From assembly GCA_029260825.1 (NCBI GenBank), contig JAJDCM010000343.1:1-63284 (forward strand): DNA of 63,284 bases. The letters are read 5' to 3'. The notes under the pieces were generated by a model. The model ran no database searches and was not told the origin of the DNA. It saw only the letters and a program-made list of their open reading frames with translations. The position numbers and the translations under genes are program-made. This document shows positions 34,603-43,313 of the stretch, one piece after another. Source of the DNA: Planctomycetota bacterium. GTDB taxonomy: Bacteria > Planctomycetota > JACOTG01 > JAJDCM01. Numbering within the stretch: the first letter of the stretch is position 1; every line of letters begins with the position of its first letter.

Positions 34603-35351
34603 AACTCGCCCCTCTCATTGCCGCGTTCTTCTTGCTACCCACGGGAGATTTCTCGGCGGGTGTCGATGCTTACCGCGGGGGAGACTATCGAGAATCACTC
34701 TCTTCGTTTGCCCGGGCAGAACTGGATGCCGGAAGCGGCGCTTCCTGGGAACTCCTCTTCAATCAGACCCTTGCCGCCTTGCGAGCGGGAGAGCTGAGAC
34801 GAGCCGAAGCCGCGGCGGAAAAACTTGCCGTCCGAGGAGGCAAGGAAAGAGAACCGATCCGAGATTTTCTTCTCGGGTGTTCATCGTTTACTCGATGCGA
34901 GTGGGCGGAGGCAGAAGCAAGCATGACTGATGCGGATCCAACATCTCTTGATCGTGCAGTGGGGCATGCTCGCTCGGCGTTTCGGTCCTGGCAGCTTGCT
35001 GCCATGAGTCGGGACGACTGGCCAGAAGCGCGTCGCAATGTCATGCGGGCTCTTCTCAAGCTGGAAGAACTGAAGAAGAAGAAGGAAGAGGCGAGTAGCA
35101 AGCGTCGCAAGGAAAAGAAGGAAGAAAAAAAGATACCGCCACCGGACGAGAAGAAGGACGACAAGACGGAAAAGAAACCCGAGGAGGAGAAGAAGCCCAA
35201 GCCCCCGGCGATGGAGCCGATGGCGCGAGAGCTTTCCCGGGATCGGGTGAAACTCCTCTTTGATCGACTGAAGGAAAAGGAACAGGAGAAGTTGAAGCTT
35301 CGTCAGACAGAGAGGCGTGCGTCCAAGGGAAAGGTGGAGAAAGACTGGTGA
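34599..35351 (+). CDS. BatC-like periplasmic protein with Lys/Glu-rich tail
   Basis: 250 residues. I place the start at GTG 34599: GGAGG is 5 bases upstream and GTGA overlaps the previous stop. The ATG at 34575 would lie inside the upstream gene. A signal-like N-terminus (VKLAPLIAAFFLLPTGDFSAG) is followed by TPR-like helices (about 20-150; YRGGDYRESLSSFARAELD). After residue 155 there is a long tract built almost only of Lys, Glu, Pro and Asp, then a short helical end. It is shorter than typical BatC/TPR proteins but occupies the same place between BatB and BatD. The charged tail may bind a partner or the cell envelope (inference). Confidence 0.8.
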   Translation: MKLAPLIAAFFLLPTGDFSAGVDAYRGGDYRESLSSFARAELDAGSGASWELLFNQTLAALRAGELRRAEAAAEKLAVRGGKEREPIRDFLLGCSSFTRCEWAEAEASMTDADPTSLDRAVGHARSAFRSWQLAAMSRDDWPEARRNVMRALLKLEELKKKKEEASSKRRKEKKEEKKIPPPDEKKDDKTEKKPEEEKKPKPPAMEPMARELSRDRVKLLFDRLKEKEQEKLKLRQTERRASKGKVEKDW

Positions 35352-36853
35352 GACTTCTTTTTTCCATGTTGATCCTGGGGATCCTGGCTTTCGGGAGCAG
35401 GAAAGCGCGGGCTGACGACCTCGCGTTTCTCACCGTTTCGACCGACAAGGAGACCTACTTCGTTCTGGAGCCGATCCGGGTGCGGATTCGGTTTGGAATC
35501 GAGGTCGAGGTGTCAAAGACCGGGTTGATCCAGCTATTTCGTCGCAGGCTCGACCTCCCGGTGCAGGTGACTGCCCCTTGGGTTGAGGAGCTTTCGGGTG
35601 CTGTTCTTGCCATGAATCAGAAGAAACTTTCCTCCTCCGATCCCTCCGTCCTGGGAATGGTTCTTAATGATGGCCAGTCGTTGGCTCTCCGGATTGGCGA
35701 TCAGCAAAAAGATAATAATATTTATCATGTCTTTGAGGTTGAACGGACCTACCTTGTGGATGAGGCGGGTGTCCTGGAAGTCCCCGGTTCGTCTCTTCGT
35801 TTTGCTTTTGCAACGAGCTTCGAAGAGGATTTTCTCAGCGATCGAGTTCCCGTCGATCGACACGATCGTAACGTTGAGGGGGCTCCTCATTCGGTTCGAG
35901 TTCAGGAGTTGCCGATTCGGGGAAGACCCGTAGACTTTTCCGGTGCCGTGGGGCAGTTTTCGGTGGAGGCCCGCGTCGGAAAAGCGGAGGTGATCGCTGG
36001 AGAGAGCCTGAAACTCCAGGTGACATTCTCCGGGACCGGAAACTTCGGGCATTTTCAGGCTCCAGACCTTTCCGATCTTCGAGGCTTTCATGTCTACGGC
36101 AAGATCGAAGAGTACGGGCAGAATGAGCTTCAGGTCACGTATGACCTGGCGCCGCTCTCCGGAGATGTTGAGGAGATTCCATCCATCCCGTTTTACTATT
36201 TCGATCCGGATCCTCCGGGAACCTATCGTGTCGTGAACTCTCTTCCACTCCCCCTTCTCGTTCAGGGGCCAACGTCGGCCGACGAGGTTGAAACTCTTCC
36301 CCCGGTCGAATTGAAGAGTTTGGTGCCAGGGGAGACCGACATCTTCGGTTTAAAGGCCGTTGCCATGGGGCCTGGACAGGATCGTGTGAAACGTGGAGTT
36401 GTTGAAGCCGACGAAGAGCTCTCTGGTTTCTTCCTTGCATTCGTTGTGTTCACGCCCTGGCTCCTTTGGCTGGGTTTTCTCTCGGGGCGCCGGGCCTTTG
36501 GGCATTACAGGGGGGATCCGGAGAGTGTTCGGGCACGGAGGGCGATTGCCGCCTTTCGAGCTCGCGTTCACCGTTCTGGTTTTGACCTGTGCGATGGGTT
36601 TGCTGAGTTTCTTTCGGCCCGGCTTCGGTTCCGTGCCCCCGCCGTGATTGACCCGAATCTTCGAGAGCGGCTGAGCGCCGTGGGAATCTCGACTGAGCTT
36701 TCGAATCGAGCCGCTTCGATGATGGAGACACTGGTCGGATGTCGCTACGGCAGCGGCATCTCGCCTGCGGCAGCTCCCGAGGTGGAGTCTCTCGTCAAGG
36801 AGCTTGAGCTTGCCTTCCAGACGATGGAAGAGGAGGAGGTAAGCAAATCATGA
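35348..36853 (+). CDS. BatD-type membrane protein
   Basis: 501 residues; GTG start overlapping the upstream stop (GTGA). A signal peptide (LLFSMLILGILAFGSRKARA) precedes two or three Ig-like beta domains (about 30-330): TVSTDKETYFVLEPIRVRI and VGKAEVIAGESLKLQVTFSG with TGNFGHFQAPDL are the usual BatD blocks. One membrane helix follows (about 360-380, FFLAFVVFTPWLLWLGFLSG) and a cytoplasmic helical tail. A local A/T-rich run (35710-35731, coding for Gln-Lys-Asp-Asn-Asn-Ile-Tyr) differs from the rest in base use. Role: periplasmic part of the Bat complex. Confidence 0.87.
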   Translation: MRLLFSMLILGILAFGSRKARADDLAFLTVSTDKETYFVLEPIRVRIRFGIEVEVSKTGLIQLFRRRLDLPVQVTAPWVEELSGAVLAMNQKKLSSSDPSVLGMVLNDGQSLALRIGDQQKDNNIYHVFEVERTYLVDEAGVLEVPGSSLRFAFATSFEEDFLSDRVPVDRHDRNVEGAPHSVRVQELPIRGRPVDFSGAVGQFSVEARVGKAEVIAGESLKLQVTFSGTGNFGHFQAPDLSDLRGFHVYGKIEEYGQNELQVTYDLAPLSGDVEEIPSIPFYYFDPDPPGTYRVVNSLPLPLLVQGPTSADEVETLPPVELKSLVPGETDIFGLKAVAMGPGQDRVKRGVVEADEELSGFFLAFVVFTPWLLWLGFLSGRRAFGHYRGDPESVRARRAIAAFRARVHRSGFDLCDGFAEFLSARLRFRAPAVIDPNLRERLSAVGISTELSNRAASMMETLVGCRYGSGISPAAAPEVESLVKELELAFQTMEEEEVSKS

Positions 36854-37548
36854 CGCTACCCCTCTTACTCCTCGTGCTTTCTTTTCCTGGGCTGGACCAG
36901 GCGGAAGCTGCTTATCAGGACGAGAAATTCGCCGAGGCACTTACGTTGTACGAGTCGATGCTTTCTGTTCCGGGGATCGACGAAGGGAAGGTTCTTTTCA
37001 ACGCCGGGAATTGTTCTTACCGGCTGGGTGATTTCAGTGATGCGGTTCTCTATTACAGGCGAGCCCGGCATCGTCTTCCCGATGATGCCCAGGTGGGATT
37101 CAACTTGAGGCTTGCGGAAAAGGAGATCGGTCTTTCGGAGTCAGAACCAGTTCCGCTCAGCACATCCGTTCTTCTCTTCGTGAATGAACTCACGACGGGT
37201 GAGATCCTGTGGTGGATCTTTTGCCTCCAAAGTGTCGGGCTTGCCGGAGGCGTGTTTCTGACGAAGATGACCCGGCTTCGGTTTGCTTCGATGAGTCTTG
37301 TCGGGGTTGGTTTGATCCTGTCTTTTTACACGCTTCGCACCCGCTGGTCTCCGGGGCCGTGGGAGGGAATGGTGCGCAGCCGGGAGATCAAGCTTCACTC
37401 CGAACCTCACGGAGATTTCCCCGTGACCGGCAGGCTTACGGTTGGCCAGCCTCTGCGGGTCGAGGAAATGTCGGATCGATGGATGCGGATTCGGAGTCAA
37501 GAGGGGGAGGGATGGACCAAGAGTGAAGGAGTTGGCCTTGTGGATTGA
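36850..37548 (+). CDS. BatE-type TPR membrane protein
   Basis: 232 residues, ATGA overlap with the upstream gene. A hydrophobic N-terminus, TPR repeats (about 20-95; FAEALTLYESML, VLFNAGNCSYRLGDFSDAV), two membrane helices (about 120-165) and a C-terminal SH3-like beta domain (KLHSEPHGDFPVTGRLTVG, then RWMRIRSQEGEGW). This is the BatE layout and closes the operon. After the stop there are about 140 bases before the next gene and no clear terminator with a T-run. Confidence 0.85.
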   Translation: MTLPLLLLVLSFPGLDQAEAAYQDEKFAEALTLYESMLSVPGIDEGKVLFNAGNCSYRLGDFSDAVLYYRRARHRLPDDAQVGFNLRLAEKEIGLSESEPVPLSTSVLLFVNELTTGEILWWIFCLQSVGLAGGVFLTKMTRLRFASMSLVGVGLILSFYTLRTRWSPGPWEGMVRSREIKLHSEPHGDFPVTGRLTVGQPLRVEEMSDRWMRIRSQEGEGWTKSEGVGLVD

Positions 37549-37690
37549 CGTTCGACCCCGGCCTTTCCTCGGAACGAGCTCTCCGGGGAAGTGAAGCCGG
37601 GAGATTGCCCTCTGTCATCCCATTTGTATTCCATAGTAGACTGATGGAGTCCTTAGGCGCCCAGGAACCCTTTCTTCAGGAGGCATGCTC

Positions 37691-38905
37691 GTGGATTCAA
37701 GAATGCATCTACTTCTCCTGTTCGTAGTCCTTTTGGCCTGTCCGTCTGTCGTAACTGGCCAAGAGGCCAGGTGGTGGAAGGGAAACACCCATACCCACAC
37801 CCTGTGGAGCGATGGCAATGCTGCCCCCGAACAGGTGGCTGATTGGTATCGAAAGAACGGGTATCACTTCCTTGTCTTGTCCGACCACAACATCTTATCG
37901 ACAGGCGAGAAATGGTTTCCGATCGGGGAGATGGAGAGGAGTCGCCTCACGTCAGCAGGTGTTGAATCTCTTCGAGATCGCTTCGGAGAAGACTGGCTTT
38001 CCCTTCGGGAGGTCTCGGGGAAGCGAGAGATGCGCCTCAAGACACTCGATGAGTTGAGGGCCTTCTTCGAGCTTCCTGGTGAGTTCTTGTTCATCCAGGG
38101 GGAAGAGATCACGGACCGCTGGAAGAAGAAGGAAGTTCATATTAACGGCCTCAACCTGACCGAATTGATCGAGCCCCAGCATGGGGATTCGGTGAGGGAG
38201 GTGATTCAGCGCAACGTTGATGCTGTTGTGGACCAGGGGAAGCGAACGGGGAGACCGGTTCTTGCCCACCTCAATCATCCCAATTTCAGGAAGTCGTTGA
38301 CCCCCGAGGACGTGGCGTCGATCGAGAACGATCGATTTTTCGAGGTGTACAACGGCCATCGCAGTGTTCTCAATCACGGAGATGGTGAAGTTGCTTCAAC
38401 CGAGGTGATCTGGGATGTTGCTCTGACCCTCCGTTTGACGCGTCTTCAATACGGTTTGCTCTATGGCCTTGCCACGGATGATTCTCACGATCATCACGGA
38501 TTGAAGGAAACATCCACTCCCGGGCGTGGATGGATCTTTGTCCGCTCCGAAAAGCTTGAACCAAACGCTCTGATCCAGGCCATGCGAAAGGGAGATTTCT
38601 ACGCCTCGAATGGGGTCGTGCTTGAGGATTTTGGAAGGACGAAGAACTCTCTTTGGCTTTCGATGAAACCGGAGCCAGGAGTGACCTACAAGACGGAATT
38701 CATCGGAACTCGCTTGCAGGAGGGAGGAGTGGGGGAGATCGGCGAGATCTTCAAAGTTGAAGCCGGGGTCAGAGCGGAGTATCGGTTCGAAGGAAATGAG
38801 CTCTATGTCCGAGCCCGAGTCGTTTCGTCCCGGCCTCACCCGAACCCATTCGCCACGGGGGACATGGAAAGTGCCTGGGTCCAACCGATCCTTAGGAGTG
38901 ATTGA
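37691..38905 (+). CDS. Secreted PHP-domain metal-dependent phosphoesterase-like protein
   Basis: 404 residues from GTG 37691, 7 bases after AGGAGG; the ATG at 37685 lies only one base from that site. Signal peptide MHLLLLFVVLLACPSVVTGQ. Residues about 25-330 follow the PHP fold: first metal motif GNTHTHTLWSDGNA, second FLVLSDHNILS, third IQGEEITDRW, then VLAHLNHPNF and the final YGLATDDSHDHH. All expected His/Asp ligands for a trinuclear metal site are there, so it should be active, but outside the cytoplasm rather than on histidinol phosphate or DNA. The last 80 residues are a beta domain. It follows the Bat operon at a distance of about 140 bases. Confidence 0.86.
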   Translation: MDSRMHLLLLFVVLLACPSVVTGQEARWWKGNTHTHTLWSDGNAAPEQVADWYRKNGYHFLVLSDHNILSTGEKWFPIGEMERSRLTSAGVESLRDRFGEDWLSLREVSGKREMRLKTLDELRAFFELPGEFLFIQGEEITDRWKKKEVHINGLNLTELIEPQHGDSVREVIQRNVDAVVDQGKRTGRPVLAHLNHPNFRKSLTPEDVASIENDRFFEVYNGHRSVLNHGDGEVASTEVIWDVALTLRLTRLQYGLLYGLATDDSHDHHGLKETSTPGRGWIFVRSEKLEPNALIQAMRKGDFYASNGVVLEDFGRTKNSLWLSMKPEPGVTYKTEFIGTRLQEGGVGEIGEIFKVEAGVRAEYRFEGNELYVRARVVSSRPHPNPFATGDMESAWVQPILRSD

Positions 38906-38917
38906 AGGCTGGCGATC

Positions 38918-41900
38918 TTACTCCAACATTCGAGCCGGCCTGACGCCCCCGCTGGACACCCGAAATGCGTGGGCAAAGCTGCTTCGATGACAGAGACGAC
39001 TTGACGTTGCCGGGCTTGCAAAACTTCCCCCACGATTCACTCGCGATCGGGTTCCCGATTCGATCCGAAGACCATCGCCTTTTCGAATGAGCCTTTGCAG
39101 ATAGCTTGCATAGCCCTCCTGCGCCCATTCCCATACGTTCCCGTGAATTTCATGTAAACCAAAGGGATTGGGACGATAGGTTCCGATCGGTGCGTGAATT
39201 CCGTAGCCATCGTCGAGATCCGGCCAATCTTCGATTCCTGCCCAGGATGCTCCCATCTTTCTTGCCGATCGATCGGCAAGATTGACGGCTCCCCGCAGTG
39301 ATTCCCGGTCGTTGCCCGTCCACCAACGAGTTGTTGTTCCGGCTCTCGCGGCGTATTCCCACTGAGCCTCGGTGGGAAGGGAGAGTCCCAGGTTCCTCAT
39401 CGTCTGTTGACAAAGATCCCAGCTCACTTGCTCGACCGGGTGGAGACCGGGTTGAGTCATCCGAAAGAGGGTGGACGACGAAAGATAGCGGCTGGGATTC
39501 GTACCGGTAAATCGTTGCCACTGAGCCTGGGTCATCTCGAACTTCGAGAAGAAATAGGGGTCGAGCTGGACCTCCAGGAGAGGGGAGCAACTGGGAGTTG
39601 CATCCGGATCATAGTTGGATTGATCCGGATCATTCTTCTGCCCGCCCATCACGAAGTTTCCTCCGGGAATGAGAACCAGGATCAGACCAATGTCCTCGGT
39701 AAGAATGAGTTTTCCATCTTCGTCTCGGTCCGGGATCTCTCCCCGGTGCGTCTGGAAATGGAGGAACTCCCAAAGGCCTGAATCCGGATCACGGCCAACA
39801 GGAATGAGGCCGAGCTGGGGCTGGATCGAAAGGCCCTCATAGGACGGGCATTCCACCCGGCTCCCGATGGAGCTGATGGCCTCTTCCCACTCCACGTCAA
39901 ATGTGCCAAGAGTGTTCTCCTCGACGGTGTACGCAAAGGCCAGGCGTCGCCGGACATCTGCGATTGTAGATTCCCGGGGATCATCCCCCGAGAACACGGT
40001 CAGTTCTCTCACCAGGCCAGCCAACGTATCGTGACGCCACTGATCCTCATCGTTCTCGAATTCCCAGGAGGTTCGTCCCTCCTCTTTTGCCCGCAACTTT
40101 GCGATTTCCCTCGCGATGGTTTGAAGCCGATTCTTCTCGCTTGCGGTCTTCTGGGGGATGGCAGAGAGCTCCGCCTGCTCCCGTCGAAGCTCGGTGACAC
40201 GGAACGCTTCTACCCGGCTCCGATCTTCCTTCTCTTGAGCCTCCGGGTCAAAGGGGCGTGCTCGCTCTCGAAGCTTGGCGAGGCTCAATTCATGACCTGG
40301 AAGTCTTTTGGCCAGTTCAAGAGATTTCGTGAGCCACATATCGAGTTTTGGGATGTTTTCGGGATGGGCCGGCCAGAGCGCCTGGGCTTCAGACTCCCGA
40401 TCGGAGAGCCGCCTCACGTCAGCCATCCGGACAAAATCCGACAGAAGGCTCCTCGCCTCGGCTTCCTTTTCTTTGGCAAGGATCGTCGCTTTCTCCGCTC
40501 TCTTTCTGGCTTCTTCCGCGGCTTGACGTTGTTCCTTCTCGACCTCCTGTGCTCTCTTCTCGAGATAGATCATTCCGGAGAGGCCGGCGATCGCGAGGAA
40601 GATAGCAATCATGATTGTTGCCGCGAGTTTTCCATTTCTCTGGATCCACTTCTTGAGCTCGGCAACCGCTCCAGTTTCGTAGGCCTTGACCACTCGCCCT
40701 TCGAGCCAGGCCTCCAGGTCACCCGCAAGAGCGCTTATGCTGGAGAAGCGATGTTCGGGCTCCTGCTCCATCGCCTTTTCGCAGATTGCCACCAGTTCTA
40801 CCGATGCCTCGGGCGCTACCTCGGAAAGCTTCGATGGAGGATCCTGTCTGTCCGGCGCAAGAGGAGTCGTTGACCGATTTCCCGATGGGTTCTCGTAGGG
40901 GCGGTGTCCCGAAAGAACGTGATAGAGCATGGCGCCGGCGGAATAGATGTCGGAGTGAGGACCGTGCTGGTCGAGCCTGCCAAGGGCCTGCTCCGGAGCC
41001 ATGTAAGAAGGTGTCCCGACAACCTGACCCTGGGTCGTCAGGTCGGATGCTCGAAAAATTTCCTGAGGGTGGATTGAATCTTCTTCTGCCGGTGAAGTCT
41101 CTGGTTTTTCGCTCGTGTGAAGGAGCTTGGCGATTCCCCAATCCATCACATACACCTCGCCAAACCGGCCCACCATGATGTTCGCTGGTTTCAAGTCCCG
41201 ATGAATCACTCCCTTTTCATGGGCGTAGGCCATCGTCTGGCAGACTTTGAGCAGGACACCGACGGCGCGAGGTATGGTCCAGGATTCCTTTCCCTCACGA
41301 AGCATGTAGAGAATTTCGCCAAAATGTCGGCCCTTGACGAGAGGCATTGTGTAGTACAGCTTTCCTTCCCGGTCCATGCCAAGATCGTGAACCGGAACGA
41401 TTCCGGGGTGCTCCATCTGCCCGGTGATCTGGGCCTCCTCCAGGAATCGAGAAACCTCCGGTCGGAGCTTTTCTGTGTCGTCTTTTCCCGCGGCGTTCCC
41501 GAGCATGACCTTCATGGCGAGATGGCGCTGTAAATTGGTGTCCAGAACCCGAAGGACTGCTCCCATGCCACCCCGTCCGATTTCTTTTTGCAACTGGTAA
41601 CGAGTTTCTCGCGGACTTCGAATGGCAAGCTGATCGAGCACCCGGCTCGAGGGCGAAGATCGTGGCTTTTTTGAATTGCTGATCCAGGAGTCAGAAAGAA
41701 GGGGACTGGTGTCAATATCTCCATATCGATCGGTGATCCTCCTGGCAAGGCTCGCATTAGCATCCTTGGAGTGATCAAGGTCGTGCCATTCACTCTCGAT
41801 CTCGGAAAGCTCCTTCACGAGATCCGGCCTCTGTTCGAGGAGAGAGGCAAGATCGGGAGGCTCCCCTTTCACGAAGCTTCGATAGAAAAGCGCGAAAGCC

Positions 41901-42139
41901 TCTTTCTTGGCTTCAAGCGAAAGGTCCGGGTCTTGAGGATTCGGGGAGAGGGTAGGTACATCCAACGGACCGTCCGCACTCGTGGTGAGATCCGGGTTGT
42001 GAAGCATTTCCCGGATCTTTTCCGCGAGGGGAGCCGGGATCCCGGCCTGGGAGAGAAGAGCCAGAAGTTCCGCTTCGGGCAACCGGGACATTCGGAGCAT
42101 CAGTTTTCGGCCGAGCGCGTCGAATTCTTCGTAGCCCAT
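38918..42139 (-). CDS. Membrane Ser/Thr protein kinase with C-terminal FGE-sulfatase domain
   Basis: 1073 residues; AAAGG about 8 bases before the ATG. Order: a helical N-terminal region (1-175) unlike common domains; a PknB-type kinase (about 181-475) with Gly-loop IGRGGMGAV, K210, H313-R-D315 in VIHRDLKPAN, D333 in MDWG (DFG changed to DWG) and the GTPSYMAPEQ loop; one membrane helix (about 506-526); a long coiled coil rich in Ala, Glu, Lys and Arg (about 527-600); and an FGE/sulfatase-modifying-factor domain (about 840-1073; IPGGNFVMGGQ, LPTEAQWEYAARAGTTTRWWTG, GLHEIHGNVWEWAQEGY, SRVNRGGSF). The kinase is cytoplasmic, the FGE-like part outside; such domains in kinases usually bind rather than make formylglycine. 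Target unknown. Confidence 0.9.
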   Translation of the reverse strand: MGYEEFDALGRKLMLRMSRLPEAELLALLSQAGIPAPLAEKIREMLHNPDLTTSADGPLDVPTLSPNPQDPDLSLEAKKEAFALFYRSFVKGEPPDLASLLEQRPDLVKELSEIESEWHDLDHSKDANASLARRITDRYGDIDTSPLLSDSWISNSKKPRSSPSSRVLDQLAIRSPRETRYQLQKEIGRGGMGAVLRVLDTNLQRHLAMKVMLGNAAGKDDTEKLRPEVSRFLEEAQITGQMEHPGIVPVHDLGMDREGKLYYTMPLVKGRHFGEILYMLREGKESWTIPRAVGVLLKVCQTMAYAHEKGVIHRDLKPANIMVGRFGEVYVMDWGIAKLLHTSEKPETSPAEEDSIHPQEIFRASDLTTQGQVVGTPSYMAPEQALGRLDQHGPHSDIYSAGAMLYHVLSGHRPYENPSGNRSTTPLAPDRQDPPSKLSEVAPEASVELVAICEKAMEQEPEHRFSSISALAGDLEAWLEGRVVKAYETGAVAELKKWIQRNGKLAATIMIAIFLAIAGLSGMIYLEKRAQEVEKEQRQAAEEARKRAEKATILAKEKEAEARSLLSDFVRMADVRRLSDRESEAQALWPAHPENIPKLDMWLTKSLELAKRLPGHELSLAKLRERARPFDPEAQEKEDRSRVEAFRVTELRREQAELSAIPQKTASEKNRLQTIAREIAKLRAKEEGRTSWEFENDEDQWRHDTLAGLVRELTVFSGDDPRESTIADVRRRLAFAYTVEENTLGTFDVEWEEAISSIGSRVECPSYEGLSIQPQLGLIPVGRDPDSGLWEFLHFQTHRGEIPDRDEDGKLILTEDIGLILVLIPGGNFVMGGQKNDPDQSNYDPDATPSCSPLLEVQLDPYFFSKFEMTQAQWQRFTGTNPSRYLSSSTLFRMTQPGLHPVEQVSWDLCQQTMRNLGLSLPTEAQWEYAARAGTTTRWWTGNDRESLRGAVNLADRSARKMGASWAGIEDWPDLDDGYGIHAPIGTYRPNPFGLHEIHGNVWEWAQEGYASYLQRLIRKGDGLRIESGTRSRVNRGGSFASPATSSRLCHRSSFAHAFRVSSGGVRPARMLE

Positions 42140-42362
42140 GACCCGAGCCTTTCAACAGGTTGTGAATCAGTTCCAGCTGGACGCCTTTATCATAACGGTT
42201 GACGAAGCGGATCTACTCACCGCGTCCGGTTATCATGGTACCACTAGATTTCATTGAGTAAGTTGCATTGGGAAAAGGGATAATGTCGGTCGGGGGCGGA
42301 GGATTGCCCGCGGGGTCAGCCAGTTCAAGTCAAATATCGGTCGAGGGGCGCAAGAGAAGGCC

Positions 42363-43280
42363 ATGGAGGAAAAAAAAAGGATCGTCGCCGTGCTCTTCGT
42401 GGAGGCATTCGGTCACACGCCGTTTTTTGAGCGGACACCCACCGGCGCTATCGACATCATCAGCCAGTGTCTCGACAATGTCTCCGAGGTCGCGGAGTCT
42501 TTCGGAGGCGAGCTGATCCGGGAAAAAGGGGACGATCTACTCTGCGCCTTTTCTGGTGCCAGGGAAGCCTTATTTGCCGGACTTCAGATGCTTGAGATGG
42601 AGAGGGCACCAGACATTGACATCCAGCTCGGAATCCATTTCGGAGAAGTGATCTTTGCCCGGGGAAGTATCTTTGGTGATGTGGTCAACGTCGCCGCTCG
42701 CATGAGGTCTCTTGCCAAGCCGGGTGAAATCATCGCAACCGAGGCATTCGTTCAGGCGCTTCCCCGGGAGGAGAGGGATCGAATGCGGCTCCTCGATCAA
42801 CAGACGGTCAGGGGAAAGTCGGAATTGATGAATATCTATGGCCTGTTTCGAGACGATGGCGAAGGAACAACCCGGGTCGGGGACAGGGAGAGTCTCGTCA
42901 GCCAAGGTAAAGTAGAACGGCCCAAAGTTTCGAGGGTGGAAGTTGCACTTTCTCTTGGGGGTGAGATTGTTGCCCGAGGAAAAGAGGGAACCACAACCAC
43001 ACTGGGTCGTGCAGATAAATGTGACATTGTGTTCATCGAGTCGTGTGTCTCTCGAGAGCACGCCTCGGTCATCGTGCGCCGGGGAAAAGTCTTGATTGCC
43101 GATGTCAGCTCGACCGGAACCTGGATCGAACCGGCGGACGGTGAACGGGTCCTTCTTCGTCGTGAGATGACTCAGATCGAGGGAGAGGGTCTGATTTCTC
43201 TCGGGATTCGTCCCGAGAAAGGTGGGCCCACCTTGATTCGTTACGCGATTTCAGCTGATGAACCCAAAGGTCTCGAATGA
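42363..43280 (+). CDS. Class III nucleotidyl cyclase fused to an FHA domain
   Basis: 305 residues. Residues about 5-165 are a class III adenylate/guanylate cyclase homology domain: VAVLFVEAFGHT (the usual first metal Asp is Glu14), EKGDDLLCAFSGA keeping the second Asp, LGIHFGEV, and FGDVVNVAARMRSLAKPGE with the conserved Asn and Arg. Glu for Asp is conservative, but activity needs a test. Residues about 205-295 are an FHA phosphothreonine-binding domain (TLGRADKCDIVF, CVSREHASVIV, DVSSTGTWI). Activity may thus respond to Ser/Thr phosphorylation, and the kinase gene is adjacent and divergent. The next gene, 33 bases downstream, encodes two cyclic-nucleotide-binding domains, a natural receptor. 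The N-terminal start lies 2 bases after AAGG, so the site is not ideal. Confidence 0.85.
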   Translation: MEEKKRIVAVLFVEAFGHTPFFERTPTGAIDIISQCLDNVSEVAESFGGELIREKGDDLLCAFSGAREALFAGLQMLEMERAPDIDIQLGIHFGEVIFARGSIFGDVVNVAARMRSLAKPGEIIATEAFVQALPREERDRMRLLDQQTVRGKSELMNIYGLFRDDGEGTTRVGDRESLVSQGKVERPKVSRVEVALSLGGEIVARGKEGTTTTLGRADKCDIVFIESCVSREHASVIVRRGKVLIADVSSTGTWIEPADGERVLLRREMTQIEGEGLISLGIRPEKGGPTLIRYAISADEPKGLE

Positions 43281-43313
43281 GCGGGATCTGGAACCGGTAG
43301 AGCGGGAGGGCTC

